Shown: positions 7,541 to 16,322, counted from the stretch's first letter. The stretch: 64,000 nt of DNA from Betaproteobacteria bacterium (GCA_005881575.1 VBCA01000011.1:50653-114652); one strand, 5' to 3'. Made by a program: numbers and translations. The notes: generated from the letters alone by a model not told the origin.

Positions 7541-9661
7541 TCAGTTCGCGAGCGGATCCGGGCGGAGCTGGAACTTCAGGACCTTCGACCGGGTGCCTTT
7601 ACCGCCCTCGACGTGGAACGGAGCCCGGGTGGCATAGGTCGACCACAGGGCCCTTCCCTTCCAGCCGGCGCCCGGGTCGTCGATGCGGCCATCGAGCCCC
7701 TTCGCGTAAAAACCCATGGGGTACGGCACGCGGAGAATCACGAATTTCCCGTCCTTGAGCGCAAGCAGCGCGTCGTTGGCGTTGCCAGTCGCGATCGGCA
7801 CGTCCTTGCCCAGGCCGAAAGTGTCGTGCTGATCCACCCACGAGTAATAGCTCGCCTCGGCGCTGCCCGAGTCGGTCACGCCCTTCAACTGCGGTCCGGG
7901 GAACGGATAGAGCGTCCAGCCTTCGGGGCAGTGCTTGCCCGTGGCGCTCGGGCCGTTGAGCGGTCCCTTGCACTTGCGCCGGTCGAAACTCGCGAAATGT
8001 CCGCTCGCGAGCGGCGCCCAGACGACGCCTTTGCGATCGATGTCCATGCCGCGCGGCGAATAGCCGGGGAACGGCGGCTCGAACACTTCGGTGAGCGCCG
8101 TCTCCGGCGGATTCGATCCCGGATTCACGCGAATGATGAAACCCGGGTAACCGAGCACCGATCCCCAGATGGAGCCGTCAACCGGGCTCGGGGCGAGTCC
8201 GTAGAAACCGGCCACGATGCGCTTGTCCTTCTTCGGATCGATCGGATCGTTCGGCCCCACGTAATCGTCGCGCCTGCCGTTGCCGTTGGTGTCCAGAATG
8301 AACGGGGTCCAGCCTTGCGCCTTCTGCTCGTCGCCGGTCTCCTCGAACACCCTTCTGTTGAGCCACCCGAGGACCTCGTTCGCCGCGCCGCCTGAGCTCG
8401 CCCACAGAGTGTTGTTTGCATCCTCGGCGAAGTACAGATGATGCGTGCCGAAGCAGGTGTCGATGAGGGTGAACCTTCCGGTTTTCGGATCGTATTGGGA
8501 GAGCTGGCGGTTGGAGCGTTCGACGGGAAAGATCTTCGCCGAGGGATGATCCGAGCCTTTCCCGCAGAAGGCCGGGTTGGCCGGCCCCCGCACGCGCGAG
8601 GTGAACCAGACCCTGCCCTTCTCGTCGAGCATCGGGTTGTGCGGGCTCGTCTGGCTGTCCCAGATCGGCTCCGCTCCCCAGTACGCAGACGGCGCCATCG
8701 GGTTGTTCTTCGTCGAGGGCGTCTTCGGATCGCGGACCGGCACTTTCATTTCGCTCGCCGTATGCCGCACGGGATCCAGGACCGGCACGAAATCCGTGCT
8801 CTCCTCGGTCGCCCCGTAAATCAGTCCGTAAGCATTGACCGTGGGATTGCGCTTGTCGCTCGAGATCTCGTCGTGCAGGTAGGCAGTGGGGCGGCTCCAG
8901 TCCCACAGGCTGATGACGACATTGCGCTCCAGGCCTTGCGGCCGTTCAGGCCTCGAGGCGGGCAGCTCGCCCGCGGCGATCCGATCGGTCCAATCGGCAA
9001 ATTGACCGAGCATCCGCTGAGCGTCGAACCTGCCGATGTTGTTCGTCATGTTGGTCATGGCCTGGCCGGAAGCGATGCGCCGCGCCCAGGCTTCGACCGA
9101 GGAATTGAAATGGCCGAGCTCCTTCGGAATGGTACGCGTCGCCTTGTTGCCGAGCTGGTGGCAGGTGTAGCAACCGTCGGTCTTCGTGAGATCGAGCCAT
9201 TGACCTTGATTGGCCGCTTTTCCTATCGGGAATTCGTTTCTCTCCGGGACCTTCAGCATCGAATACCAGTAGATCGCCGGGTAGTACTGCGCCGCCGCTG
9301 CCGCGCTCGGCGCCACGACTGCGGTCAGATCGAGAATCCTCCCGGGCGCGGCCTGCACCTTGGGCGAGTCGACCAGCCCGTAGCCGCGCACCCATACGCT
9401 GTAGTTGGCTTTCGGAAGCTCGGGGATCAGGTAGCGCCCGCGGTCGTCGGTGACCACGATCTTCGCGAATTTGGTCGGGAGATCGTTCGTCTCCGCGATC
9501 ACCCAGACTCCGGCCTCGGGCCCGTTCGCACCCGTCACGATCCCGGCAAGATCGCTTTCGCCGATGCCGGCGGCCTGCGAGGCGCCCGGTGGAACCTGGC
9601 ACGCCGCCAATAGGAGGGAAACACCTACGACCATCAGGTATGAGAATCTTGTCGTCGTCAT
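7541..9661 (-). CDS. Haem c-binding lipoprotein with Cna-B-like and beta-propeller domains
   Basis: A 706-residue secreted lipoprotein. ATG at 9661 has a GAGGAG ribosome site 7 nt away, and the signal ends in LLAAC (Cys21). Residues about 37-115 form a carboxypeptidase-regulatory/CnaB-like beta-sandwich (DLAGIVTGANGPEAGVWV, TDDRGRYLIPEL). A single CxxCH haem site (CYTCH) is at 164-168. The rest is a repetitive beta-propeller resembling Vgb/streptogramin-lyase-like proteins, with segments such as DEKGRVWFTSR, DANNTLWASS and DIDRKGVVWAP. This arrangement suggests a periplasmic or surface redox or sensor enzyme; substrate unknown. The upstream divergent gene encodes an outer-membrane barrel protein. 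Confidence 0.88.
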   Translation of the reverse strand: MTTTRFSYLMVVGVSLLLAACQVPPGASQAAGIGESDLAGIVTGANGPEAGVWVIAETNDLPTKFAKIVVTDDRGRYLIPELPKANYSVWVRGYGLVDSPKVQAAPGRILDLTAVVAPSAAAAAQYYPAIYWYSMLKVPERNEFPIGKAANQGQWLDLTKTDGCYTCHQLGNKATRTIPKELGHFNSSVEAWARRIASGQAMTNMTNNIGRFDAQRMLGQFADWTDRIAAGELPASRPERPQGLERNVVISLWDWSRPTAYLHDEISSDKRNPTVNAYGLIYGATEESTDFVPVLDPVRHTASEMKVPVRDPKTPSTKNNPMAPSAYWGAEPIWDSQTSPHNPMLDEKGRVWFTSRVRGPANPAFCGKGSDHPSAKIFPVERSNRQLSQYDPKTGRFTLIDTCFGTHHLYFAEDANNTLWASSGGAANEVLGWLNRRVFEETGDEQKAQGWTPFILDTNGNGRRDDYVGPNDPIDPKKDKRIVAGFYGLAPSPVDGSIWGSVLGYPGFIIRVNPGSNPPETALTEVFEPPFPGYSPRGMDIDRKGVVWAPLASGHFASFDRRKCKGPLNGPSATGKHCPEGWTLYPFPGPQLKGVTDSGSAEASYYSWVDQHDTFGLGKDVPIATGNANDALLALKDGKFVILRVPYPMGFYAKGLDGRIDDPGAGWKGRALWSTYATRAPFHVEGGKGTRSKVLKFQLRPDPLAN

Positions 9662-9792
9662 GTTTTCGCTCCTCGAGAGATGCAGCAAAGACCCGAAAGT
9701 CCACAATTATGCCGCCAAACAGGAATGGCGACGAGCGGGGTCCTGTAATACCATCTGCGCGCGTCTATCGAAGTTTGAAAAGGAGGAACGAC

Positions 9793-10290
9793 ATGTCAAA
9801 GCCGATTCGTGTGATGGCGCTTGCGCTCGTTGCGATGCTGTTTTCTTCCGCTGCAGCCGGCCAGGGTTTCGACCTGAGGCGGCTTTTCTTCGGCGCCGGG
9901 GTGAGCCAGAACATGGTTTCCGGCCTGGATGACGGTACAGGCCTCCAGGTTTTCGGCGGCTACAATTTCCCGGCCATAGTGCGAAACTTCTACGTCGACG
10001 CGGAAGCCGGGTACATGGATACCGGAAAATTCAAGAGGAGCGGGTGCACCGGAACCTTTTGCAATACGAGCGCCAGCGGCTTGTGGACGAGCGGCGTCGC
10101 GCGGTACCTGGTGGCGCCCAACGTGGAGCTGATCGGCCGCGCCGGCCTGGATTTCGGCGACGACGACGGTCTCCTGTTCGGCATAGGGGCCGGATACATC
10201 GTGAATAAGAATCTGAAGCTGCGCCTCGAGTTTGTCGCGCGCGACCACGTGGATTCGCTGCAGTTCAACGCCGTTTTCTATCCCTGGTAA
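9793..10290 (+). CDS. Outer-membrane beta-barrel protein (porin-like fold)
   Basis: A 165-residue protein with signal peptide MSKPIRVMALALVAMLFSSAAAGQ. The start at 9793 is set by an AAGGAGGAACG ribosome site. The mature part alternates polar and hydrophobic residues in short strands (RLFFGAGVSQNMV, GLQVFGGYNF, FYVDAEAGYMD, LIGRAGLDFG, LFGIGAGYIV, LRLEFVARDHV) and ends in an aromatic residue (FYPW), as in outer-membrane barrels recognised by BAM. Two cysteines (GCTGTFCNT) lie in one predicted loop. It is small enough for an eight-stranded barrel of the OmpA/OmpW/Ail type. Confidence 0.85.
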   Translation: MSKPIRVMALALVAMLFSSAAAGQGFDLRRLFFGAGVSQNMVSGLDDGTGLQVFGGYNFPAIVRNFYVDAEAGYMDTGKFKRSGCTGTFCNTSASGLWTSGVARYLVAPNVELIGRAGLDFGDDDGLLFGIGAGYIVNKNLKLRLEFVARDHVDSLQFNAVFYPW

Positions 10291-10341
10291 CCGCAGCTTC
10301 GAACTACCATGTCGCACGCGAGTCCCGAAGGAGCGTCTATC

Positions 10342-11169
10342 ATGCCAGACGATTCGAAAGTCAGACCCGAATCCGATTACGACGTCCTGTACCGCATCAT
10401 GACCACGCGCATGAGCGTGCGCCGCATCAGGCCCGATCCCATCCCCGAAGAGTACGTGGATAAGATCCTCGAGGCGGGCCGCTGGGCGATGTCCGGGGCG
10501 AACGGCCAACCCTGGGAGTATCTCGTCATCAAGGACCCGAAGAAGAAGAAAGATCTCTACGACGCCTTCCAAGATACCAATCAGGAGTTCTGCTTCTGGA
10601 TGGAGCAGATGCGGCCCTTCGAGCTGCGCCACCCCGCCTTCCAGGTGAAGGGGGACGACCTCAAGGACGAGTGGCAGAAGATCAGGAACAGCACCGGCGG
10701 GCAGCAGCGCCGCCCCTGGCACGAGGCCCCGGTGGTGATCGTGGTGCTGGGCGACGGACGCAGGCAATGGGCGACGGTGAACGCCGCTTTCACTTTCGGG
10801 CGGCACGCGAGCCATTTCACCGACGGCCTGGCGAACACCTGCACGCACATGCAGCTCGCGATCGCCTCGCTCGGGCTGGGCTCGCACTGGGGAACGGTTC
10901 ATATCCAGGAGCCGCTGAAGCGCGTTCTCGGCGTGCCCGATCTGATCGATGTCTACCTCATCATCTCGGTCGGCTTCGCCGACATCGAGAGAAAGCCCGG
11001 CGTGAGGCGCGATTTGAAGGAGCTCGTGCACCGCGAGACCTACGACATGTCCAAGTTCATGTCGAACGAGGACATCATCGACTACCTCTACGAGCTGCGC
11101 GGCAAGACGATGTTCCGCTACCACCTGAAAGACAGCCTGCTGCCGGGCGCGGGCGGCAAGAAGAGCTGA
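10342..11169 (+). CDS. Nitroreductase family protein
   Basis: A 275-residue flavoprotein. ATG at 10342 follows an AAGGAG site by 7 nt; an in-frame ATG at 10309 lacks one. The FMN-binding start is clear: MTTRMSVRRIRPDPIPEEYVDKIL followed by AGRWAMSGANGQPWEYLVI, and later the HMQLAIASLGLGSHWGTVHI segment of the nitroreductase fold. Members reduce nitro groups, quinones or enones, or carry out dehydrogenations, with NAD(P)H. The insert WMEQMRPFELRHPAF and the C-terminal SKFMSNEDIIDYLYELR extension make it longer than short housekeeping nitroreductases. It is coupled by TGATG to a Bug receptor gene. Confidence 0.93.
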   Translation: MPDDSKVRPESDYDVLYRIMTTRMSVRRIRPDPIPEEYVDKILEAGRWAMSGANGQPWEYLVIKDPKKKKDLYDAFQDTNQEFCFWMEQMRPFELRHPAFQVKGDDLKDEWQKIRNSTGGQQRRPWHEAPVVIVVLGDGRRQWATVNAAFTFGRHASHFTDGLANTCTHMQLAIASLGLGSHWGTVHIQEPLKRVLGVPDLIDVYLIISVGFADIERKPGVRRDLKELVHRETYDMSKFMSNEDIIDYLYELRGKTMFRYHLKDSLLPGAGGKKS

Positions 11170-12134
11170 TGCGTGTCTGGCGTCTAGCGCTGTGCGCGAC
11201 CGCTGCGCTCGCCGCCGGCGCCGCCTGGCCGCAGGCCTACCCCAGCAAGCCGATACTCGTAGTCAGCACCGCCTCGCCGGGCTCGAGCGGCGACGCTGCG
11301 CTGCGCCTCATGGCCGCGAAGATGAGCGCGAGCCTCGGCCAGCCGGTGGTGGTCGAACTCAAGACCGCCGCCCGCGGAGCGCAGGCCGCGCAGGCTCTCG
11401 CGCGCGCCGGCGCGGACGGTTACACCATCACTTACGGCACCTCGGGCACCTACGTCAACGCGCGTTTCCTTTTCAAGAACCTCGCGTTCGACGTTCTCAA
11501 GGATTTCGCGCCGATCAGCCTCGCGGTCAGCTCGCCGAGCTACGTCGCGGTCCATGTGTCGGTGCCCGTGAATTCGCTGCAGGAGCTGATCGATTACGCG
11601 AAGCGCAATCCCGGCAAGCTCGAGTACTCATCGAGCGGGGTCGGATCGGTGTTTCACCTGGCGGGTGAATCCCTGAAGCTCTACGCGGGAATCGACCTGC
11701 TCCACGTCCCCTATGCCCAGGCGAACTTTCCCCAGATGGTGAACGACTGGGCTTCCGGCCGGGTGGCGCTGTGGTTTCCGACCTATGCCTTCCTCGTACC
11801 GAACATGCCGAAGGTCAGGCCGCTCGCGATCGTGGACAGCCAGCGCAGCGCCCGCATGCCCGATGTTCCCACCGTGGCCGAGACGCTTCCCAACTTCCGC
11901 GGGTTCCCCGCCTGGTGGGCCTTCTTCGGCCCTGCAGGCCTACCTTCGGCCATCGCCGAGCGCCTGAGCGGCGAGGTGCGCGCCGCGCTCAAGCAGCCCG
12001 AGGTCGTCGCCAAACTGGGCGATCTGGGACTCACCACCATCGGGAGCACGCCCGAAGAGCTCGCGGCGTACCTCAGGCGCGAAATCGACGCCGTGGGGAG
12101 CCTCGCCAAGGCGATCGGGCTGGAGCCCGAATAG
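11169..12134 (+). CDS. Bug/TctC-family substrate-binding protein
   Basis: A 321-residue periplasmic receptor with signal MRVWRLALCATAALAAGAAWPQ. The ATG overlaps the nitroreductase stop (TGATG). Bug signatures are present but the ligand-binding edge is atypical: YPSKPILVVSTASPGSSGD replaces the usual P-(F/Y)-PPGG loop, and PVVVELKTAARGAQAAQ replaces VENR-GAGG. Further motifs: NPGKLEYSSSGVGSVFHLAGE, LLHVPYAQANFPQMV, GPAGLPSAIAERL. The altered loops suggest a ligand outside the common carboxylates. Probably shares a transcript and a substrate with the nitroreductase (inference). Confidence 0.9.
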   Translation: MRVWRLALCATAALAAGAAWPQAYPSKPILVVSTASPGSSGDAALRLMAAKMSASLGQPVVVELKTAARGAQAAQALARAGADGYTITYGTSGTYVNARFLFKNLAFDVLKDFAPISLAVSSPSYVAVHVSVPVNSLQELIDYAKRNPGKLEYSSSGVGSVFHLAGESLKLYAGIDLLHVPYAQANFPQMVNDWASGRVALWFPTYAFLVPNMPKVRPLAIVDSQRSARMPDVPTVAETLPNFRGFPAWWAFFGPAGLPSAIAERLSGEVRAALKQPEVVAKLGDLGLTTIGSTPEELAAYLRREIDAVGSLAKAIGLEPE

Positions 12135-12136
12135 AC

Positions 12137-12298
12137 CTAATGCTTCGAGCCTCCGCCTGCGGCGAGCAGCTTGTTGCCGGGCAGATTCCGCAATTCGGCC
12201 TTTCTCCTTTTGTTGCACGCAACGCAGATGAACCTGACGGGTCCGATCTTCAGGAATTCGCTCGTCGTCCAGTGGCTTCCCGCGCTGCAATAGCGCAT
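12137..12298 (-). CDS. Small Cys-rich hypothetical protein
   Basis: A 53-residue reading frame (MRYCSAGSHWTTSEFL and on) with Cys4 and a later CVAC pair, resembling a tiny zinc-binding knuckle, and a basic middle (CNKRRKAELR). It begins 17 nt after the stop of the HD-domain gene on the same strand, so it could be read from that transcript. The ribosome site is poor. Its ordered composition and placement support a real gene, but the evidence is modest; it ends 3 nt from the stop of the convergent Bug gene. Confidence 0.4.
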   Translation of the reverse strand: MRYCSAGSHWTTSEFLKIGPVRFICVACNKRRKAELRNLPGNKLLAAGGGSKH

Positions 12299-12315
12299 TT
12301 TGGCTTGCGTCGCCT

Positions 12316-13038
12316 TCACAGGGGATTGTCCGGGTAGATCAGCGAGCGCCACATATGGGCGACCGGGCTGCCGTCGAATCCCAGGCCCTCCTTCGGCTGC
12401 TTGAAGTGGCGGCCGATCACGTCGATGAAAGGCTCCAGCGTCGGATTCACTCCGGGTTCGAAAGCATAGAGGTCGTGCACGGTGATCATACGCGCCTCCA
12501 TGTACCACTTGTGCTTGCGCGCCTTTTCGTACGCCGCCTTGATGTACGGCTCGGGCACGTAGCCTTCGCCGAAGATCTGTACGTATCGTTCCGGATACGC
12601 GTATCCCACCGAGGGATCCGGAAAGAAGCGCAGCGCCTGGTGATGACGGATCGCCCAGCTCACTTTTTCCGACACATAGGGCTCAACCATCTGCGCCGCC
12701 CACCAGCCGTGATCCACCTTGATGAGATTCACCGCGATGTCGTGCAGCAGGCAAGCGAGCACCGTCTCCTCGGGCTCGCCCTTCTTCTGCGCATCGTTCG
12801 CGCTCTGCAGCATATGGTTTACGGTGTGCGGCATAAAGCGCAGCTTGAAGAAATCGACGACCGTGGGTTGGGAGGGCATGGCGGCGAGCGCGCCCAGCGC
12901 AAGCGGCACGCCGCCCGGCGTCAAGCCGCCGAAGAGGAGCCCGGTGCCGCGCCGCACCCCCGGCTTGTCGAGATCCTTCATCATGGCTTCCTCGAGGGCG
13001 TCGGCGCGCTCTTCGGAGGTCTTGCGCTCAACTTCCAT
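12316..13038 (-). CDS. HD-domain protein, probable diiron oxygenase-like enzyme
   Basis: A 240-residue soluble protein; a GAGGAGC ribosome site precedes ATG 13038. It carries an HD-type metal set: His75 (NHML), His99-Asp100 (CLLHD), His110 (DHGWW), His132 (RHHQ) and Asp189 (VHDLYAFE). The order and part of the spacing (24 between the first His and HD, 57 between the fourth His and the last Asp) agree with what I recall of PhnZ-type mixed-valent diiron HD oxygenases, more than with simple phosphohydrolases. A close paralogue lies at 35830-36621. A perfect 17-bp palindrome sits 16 nt upstream of the start. Substrate unknown. Confidence 0.82.
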   Translation of the reverse strand: MEVERKTSEERADALEEAMMKDLDKPGVRRGTGLLFGGLTPGGVPLALGALAAMPSQPTVVDFFKLRFMPHTVNHMLQSANDAQKKGEPEETVLACLLHDIAVNLIKVDHGWWAAQMVEPYVSEKVSWAIRHHQALRFFPDPSVGYAYPERYVQIFGEGYVPEPYIKAAYEKARKHKWYMEARMITVHDLYAFEPGVNPTLEPFIDVIGRHFKQPKEGLGFDGSPVAHMWRSLIYPDNPL

Positions 13039-13053
13039 GAACTGCTCCTCTCA

Positions 13054-13070
13054 ATACCGTGCCACGGTAT
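13054..13070. promoter_or_regulatory. Perfect 17-bp palindrome upstream of the HD-domain gene
   Basis: ATACCGTGCCACGGTAT is an exact inverted repeat of two 8-bp arms around one base, 16 nt before the ATG of the HD-domain gene and 32 nt from the stop of the next Bug gene. Its length and symmetry fit a dimeric repressor operator. No regulator gene is adjacent, so the binding protein is unknown. Confidence 0.5.
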
Positions 13071-13102
13071 GCCGCGCCGGAGCGCGAGTCAACCGAAGCA
13101 AG

Positions 13103-14074
13103 TCACTGCGGCTCGATCTTCGCCAGTTCCACGTAGCGCTTCCAGCGCTCCGCGTCGCTCTTCATGAGCGCCTGCATCTGCTCGGGCGTGCCGGGATAAG
13201 GATCGAACGCCGAGGTGGCGAGAAACTGCTTCGTGTCCTCGGCCGCTGTGATCTGATTGAACCAGCCGGCGAGCTTGTCCACGATGGGCTTGGGCGTGCC
13301 CGCGGCGACCACGACGCCCCACCAAGGCGAGACGTCGGTTCCACCGTAGCCGAGCTCGGCGAGCGTCGGCACGTCGGGGAGCGCCGCCGAGCGCTTCGCG
13401 GAGGTGGCTGCGAGAATGCGCAGCTTTCCGCCTTTCGCCTGTCCCACCCCCCAGGTTGCGTCGAAGGAAATGAAATCGAGCTGCCCCGAGAGCAGATCGG
13501 TCAGGGCCTGCGCGTTCTGCTTGTACGGAACATACGTCGCCTTCACGCCGGCCGCGGTCTTGAAGAGTTCCGCCGCGATGACGCCGGTGTTGCTGGTCGC
13601 CCCGTAGAAGCTCGCGCCCGGTTTCGCCTTGAGGCGCGCGACCAGCTCGGCGATGGATTTGATCGGAGCCGCGGCATCCACGAGAATGACGAAAGACAGG
13701 GAAGCGATCGTCGCGACCGCGGCGAAATCCTTCGCGGTGTCGAAGGGCAGGTTCTTGAACAGGTACGGCGCCGCGGCGATGGTGGAGCTCGCCGGCGTGA
13801 TCATGATCGTGTAGCCGTCGGGTCTGGACTTCGCCAGGGTGTCGCTCGCGATCATGCCGTTCGCGCCGACCCGGTTCTCGACGATCACCGGCCTTCCCGC
13901 GAGCTTCGAGAGCCGGTCGCTGTAGAAGCGCACGATGAGATCGGCGCCCGAGCCCGGCGCGTAGTTGCACAGCGAGCGGATCTCCCGCGCCGGGTATTCC
14001 TGTGCAGCGGCGAAAGGCGCTGCGAGTGCGAAGAACGCCGCAGCGAGCAATGCGGGAGTTCGATCGGTTTTCAC
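13103..14074 (-). CDS. Bug/TctC-family substrate-binding protein
   Basis: A 323-residue periplasmic receptor. Signal peptide MKTDRTPALLAAAFFALAAPFAAAQ; then YPAREIRSLCNYAPGSGADLIVRF, in which the usual VPF-PGG loop is changed to CNYAPGSG, VIVENRVGANG, RPDGYTIMI, ATYVPYKQNAQALTDLLSGQ and a C-terminal ELAKIEPQ. It lies downstream of the M20 peptidase-Bug pair on the same strand, about 100 nt after that Bug stop, so it may be the distal gene of that unit. Ligand not predictable from sequence. Confidence 0.92.
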   Translation of the reverse strand: MKTDRTPALLAAAFFALAAPFAAAQEYPAREIRSLCNYAPGSGADLIVRFYSDRLSKLAGRPVIVENRVGANGMIASDTLAKSRPDGYTIMITPASSTIAAAPYLFKNLPFDTAKDFAAVATIASLSFVILVDAAAPIKSIAELVARLKAKPGASFYGATSNTGVIAAELFKTAAGVKATYVPYKQNAQALTDLLSGQLDFISFDATWGVGQAKGGKLRILAATSAKRSAALPDVPTLAELGYGGTDVSPWWGVVVAAGTPKPIVDKLAGWFNQITAAEDTKQFLATSAFDPYPGTPEQMQALMKSDAERWKRYVELAKIEPQ

Positions 14075-14174
14075 GAACCCCAGTCTATCGTCACGCCCAG
14101 TTCGCGGATGATCGCGGCGGCGAGTCTTGCACGATGGAACATGGCTCTCTCCGAGTGCGATGGGCGATTCTAGG

Positions 14175-15122
14175 CTATTCGACGCGTGCGCCGGAAGCCT
14201 TGACGACGCGCGCCATGTTCGCGAAATCGGCGCGCAGCAGCGCGTTGAACGCCCCGGGGCTGAGCGCCCGCGGCTCGATACCTTGTTTCGCGAGGCGGTC
14301 GAGGATCACCGGGTCCTTGAGCAGGGTCCCGACCGCTGCGTTGATTCTCTCCAGGGTCGACACCGGAATCCCGGCGGGTCCGAGCAAGCCGAGCCAGGAA
14401 TCGAATTCGTAGCCAGGCACCCCGGACTCCGCAATCGTCGGCAGCTCTGGCAGGAACTTCGAGCGCTTCGCCGCGGTCACGCCGAGCATGCGCACGCGCG
14501 CGTCCTTGACGAAGCCCAGCGCGCCGATGTTGGCCGCGATCACTGCATGGGAGCGGCCCGCCAGGACTTCGTTGATTGCCTCGTTGGTCGCTTTGTACGG
14601 CACGTGCACCATGTCGATCCCCGCGAGACCCGCAAAGTACGCCATCGAAAGATGCGTCGCGCTGCCGCTACCCGCCGTGCTGTAGTTGAGCTTTCCCGGA
14701 TTGGCCCTGGCGTAGTCGACGAATTCCCCCACCGTCCTCACGGGCAGCGCCGCGCTAACCATCAGCACGTATTCCACGGTGCCGATGTGCGCGACGCCCG
14801 TGAAGTCCCTGATCGGATCGTAAGGCAGCTTCGCATAGAGCGAGCCGTTGATCGTGTGGCTTGCCGCCGATAGGATGAGTGTGTGGCCGTCGGGCGCGGC
14901 TTTCGCCACCGAGGCGGTGCCGATCGTGCCGCCGGCGCCGGTGCGGTTCTCGACGATCACTTTCTGCCCGAGCGCCGCGCCGAGCTCCGCGCTGATCGCG
15001 CGGGCGAGAATGTCCTGAACCCCGCCCGCTCCGAACGGAACGACGATGCGCGTGACATTGCCCTGCGCCGCAGCCGCCGCGGCGGCGAGCGCGAGTACAA
15101 ACGGGATCAAGCGACGAATCAT
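14175..15122 (-). CDS. Bug/TctC-family substrate-binding protein
   Basis: A 315-residue receptor with signal MIRRLIPFVLALAAAAAAAQ. Its ATG overlaps the stop of the upstream M20 peptidase gene (TGATG), fixing the start. Motifs: RIVVPFGAGGVQDILARA, VIVENRTGAGGTIG, APDGHTLILS, DMVHVPYKATNEAINEVLAG, GPAGIPVSTLERIN and a terminal SGARVE. Coupling to a metallopeptidase/deacylase suggests the receptor takes up its substrate, such as an N-acyl amino acid or related acid (inference). Confidence 0.92.
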   Translation of the reverse strand: MIRRLIPFVLALAAAAAAAQGNVTRIVVPFGAGGVQDILARAISAELGAALGQKVIVENRTGAGGTIGTASVAKAAPDGHTLILSAASHTINGSLYAKLPYDPIRDFTGVAHIGTVEYVLMVSAALPVRTVGEFVDYARANPGKLNYSTAGSGSATHLSMAYFAGLAGIDMVHVPYKATNEAINEVLAGRSHAVIAANIGALGFVKDARVRMLGVTAAKRSKFLPELPTIAESGVPGYEFDSWLGLLGPAGIPVSTLERINAAVGTLLKDPVILDRLAKQGIEPRALSPGAFNALLRADFANMARVVKASGARVE

Positions 15123-16243
15123 CAGATTCCGCACCAGTCCCGAATCAGCTCCTCGTAGATCGCGACCGATTGCCGGATGCGCTCCATGCTGCAGTACTCG
15201 TCGGTCTGGTGCGCCTGCTGCGGCTCCCCCGGCCCCAGCACCACCGTCGGCGCGCCCTTGTATACCTTCAGGAGATTCCCCGCATCGGTGTTGTAGGTCT
15301 GGGCGCGCGGCTCCGGCTTCACGCCGAGCGTGCGGCCCGCGATCTCGAACACGCGCCGCACCCAGTCCTCCTGCGGCTCGGTCCACACCGCGTTCATGTC
15401 CGAGAACACCTCGAGCTCGGCCTCGCTCCCGAGCGTCGCCTGCAGCTTCGCGCGCAAGGCCGCGTGATCCATCCCCGGCACGGTCCGGATATCGACCCCG
15501 AAACTCGCCGCGTCCGGAACGGAGTTGACCGTGTTGCCGCCCTCGAACGTGCCGACGTTCATCGTCGGCTGGCCCATCACGGGATGCGGCGCCTGGCCGA
15601 AGTCGAACGACTCGAGCCTGGACAGCGCGCGCACCGCCTTGTAGATCGCGTTCACCCCGAGCTCGGGCATCGATCCGTGCGCCGACACGCCGCGGAACCG
15701 CGCGTAGAACTTGAGCGAGCCCTTGTGCCCGACGTAAGGATAGTTCGAAGTCGGCTCGCCCACGATCATCGCCCCGGCCTTGCCGAGCAGCTGCGTACGG
15801 GCGAGATGCTCCGACCCTATGCACCCGCCCTCCTCCGCCGCGGTGAGCACGACGACGATTCCCGGCGTCCCTCGCAATCTGTTCGCGAGCTTGCGCGCCG
15901 CGAGCAGGATCGCCGCGACGCCCGCTTTCATGTCGGAGGAGCCGCGCCCATAGAGCCGGTCGCCGTCGGTCTCCCCCGCGAACGGGTCGCGCGACCAGGC
16001 CCTGGCGCCGAGCGGCACCGTATCGATATGCCCGGTGAGGCACAAGGGTGGCGAATCCGCGCCGCCGGCGCGCGCGACGACGCTCGTGCGCCCTTCGGCG
16101 AACTCGTGGTAGGCGACGCCGAAGCCCCAGCCTTCCAGCTGCGCGCCGAGGTGGCGCGCACAGTCGCGCTCGCGGCCGGGCGGATTCACCGTGTCGAATC
16201 GCAGCAGCGACCGGGTCAAGGCAACGGCGTCCTGGTCACTCAT
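15122..16243 (-). CDS. M20-family metallopeptidase/deacylase (ArgE/DapE type)
   Basis: A 373-residue cytoplasmic enzyme, the normal length for ArgE/DapE. Dinuclear zinc ligands and catalytic residues can be seen in order: LTGHIDTVP (His, Asp), GRGSSDMKAG (bridging Asp), TAAEEGG (catalytic Glu and metal Glu), GEPTSN, and AHQTDEY near the C-terminus (last His). The central dimerisation lid starts near KGSLKFYARFRGVSAHGS. Members hydrolyse N-acyl amino acids, succinyl-diaminopimelate or dipeptides. With a Bug gene coupled behind it, a scavenging role is more likely than biosynthesis. It faces the amidohydrolase gene divergently. Confidence 0.93.
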   Translation of the reverse strand: MSDQDAVALTRSLLRFDTVNPPGRERDCARHLGAQLEGWGFGVAYHEFAEGRTSVVARAGGADSPPLCLTGHIDTVPLGARAWSRDPFAGETDGDRLYGRGSSDMKAGVAAILLAARKLANRLRGTPGIVVVLTAAEEGGCIGSEHLARTQLLGKAGAMIVGEPTSNYPYVGHKGSLKFYARFRGVSAHGSMPELGVNAIYKAVRALSRLESFDFGQAPHPVMGQPTMNVGTFEGGNTVNSVPDAASFGVDIRTVPGMDHAALRAKLQATLGSEAELEVFSDMNAVWTEPQEDWVRRVFEIAGRTLGVKPEPRAQTYNTDAGNLLKVYKGAPTVVLGPGEPQQAHQTDEYCSMERIRQSVAIYEELIRDWCGI

Positions 16244-16322
16244 TGCAGAGGCCCCTTCACTCGATTTGCGGGCAAGCCCATAGCCGCATTATGATCCGGG
16301 AAAGTTGAACTCGCGTCGACCC

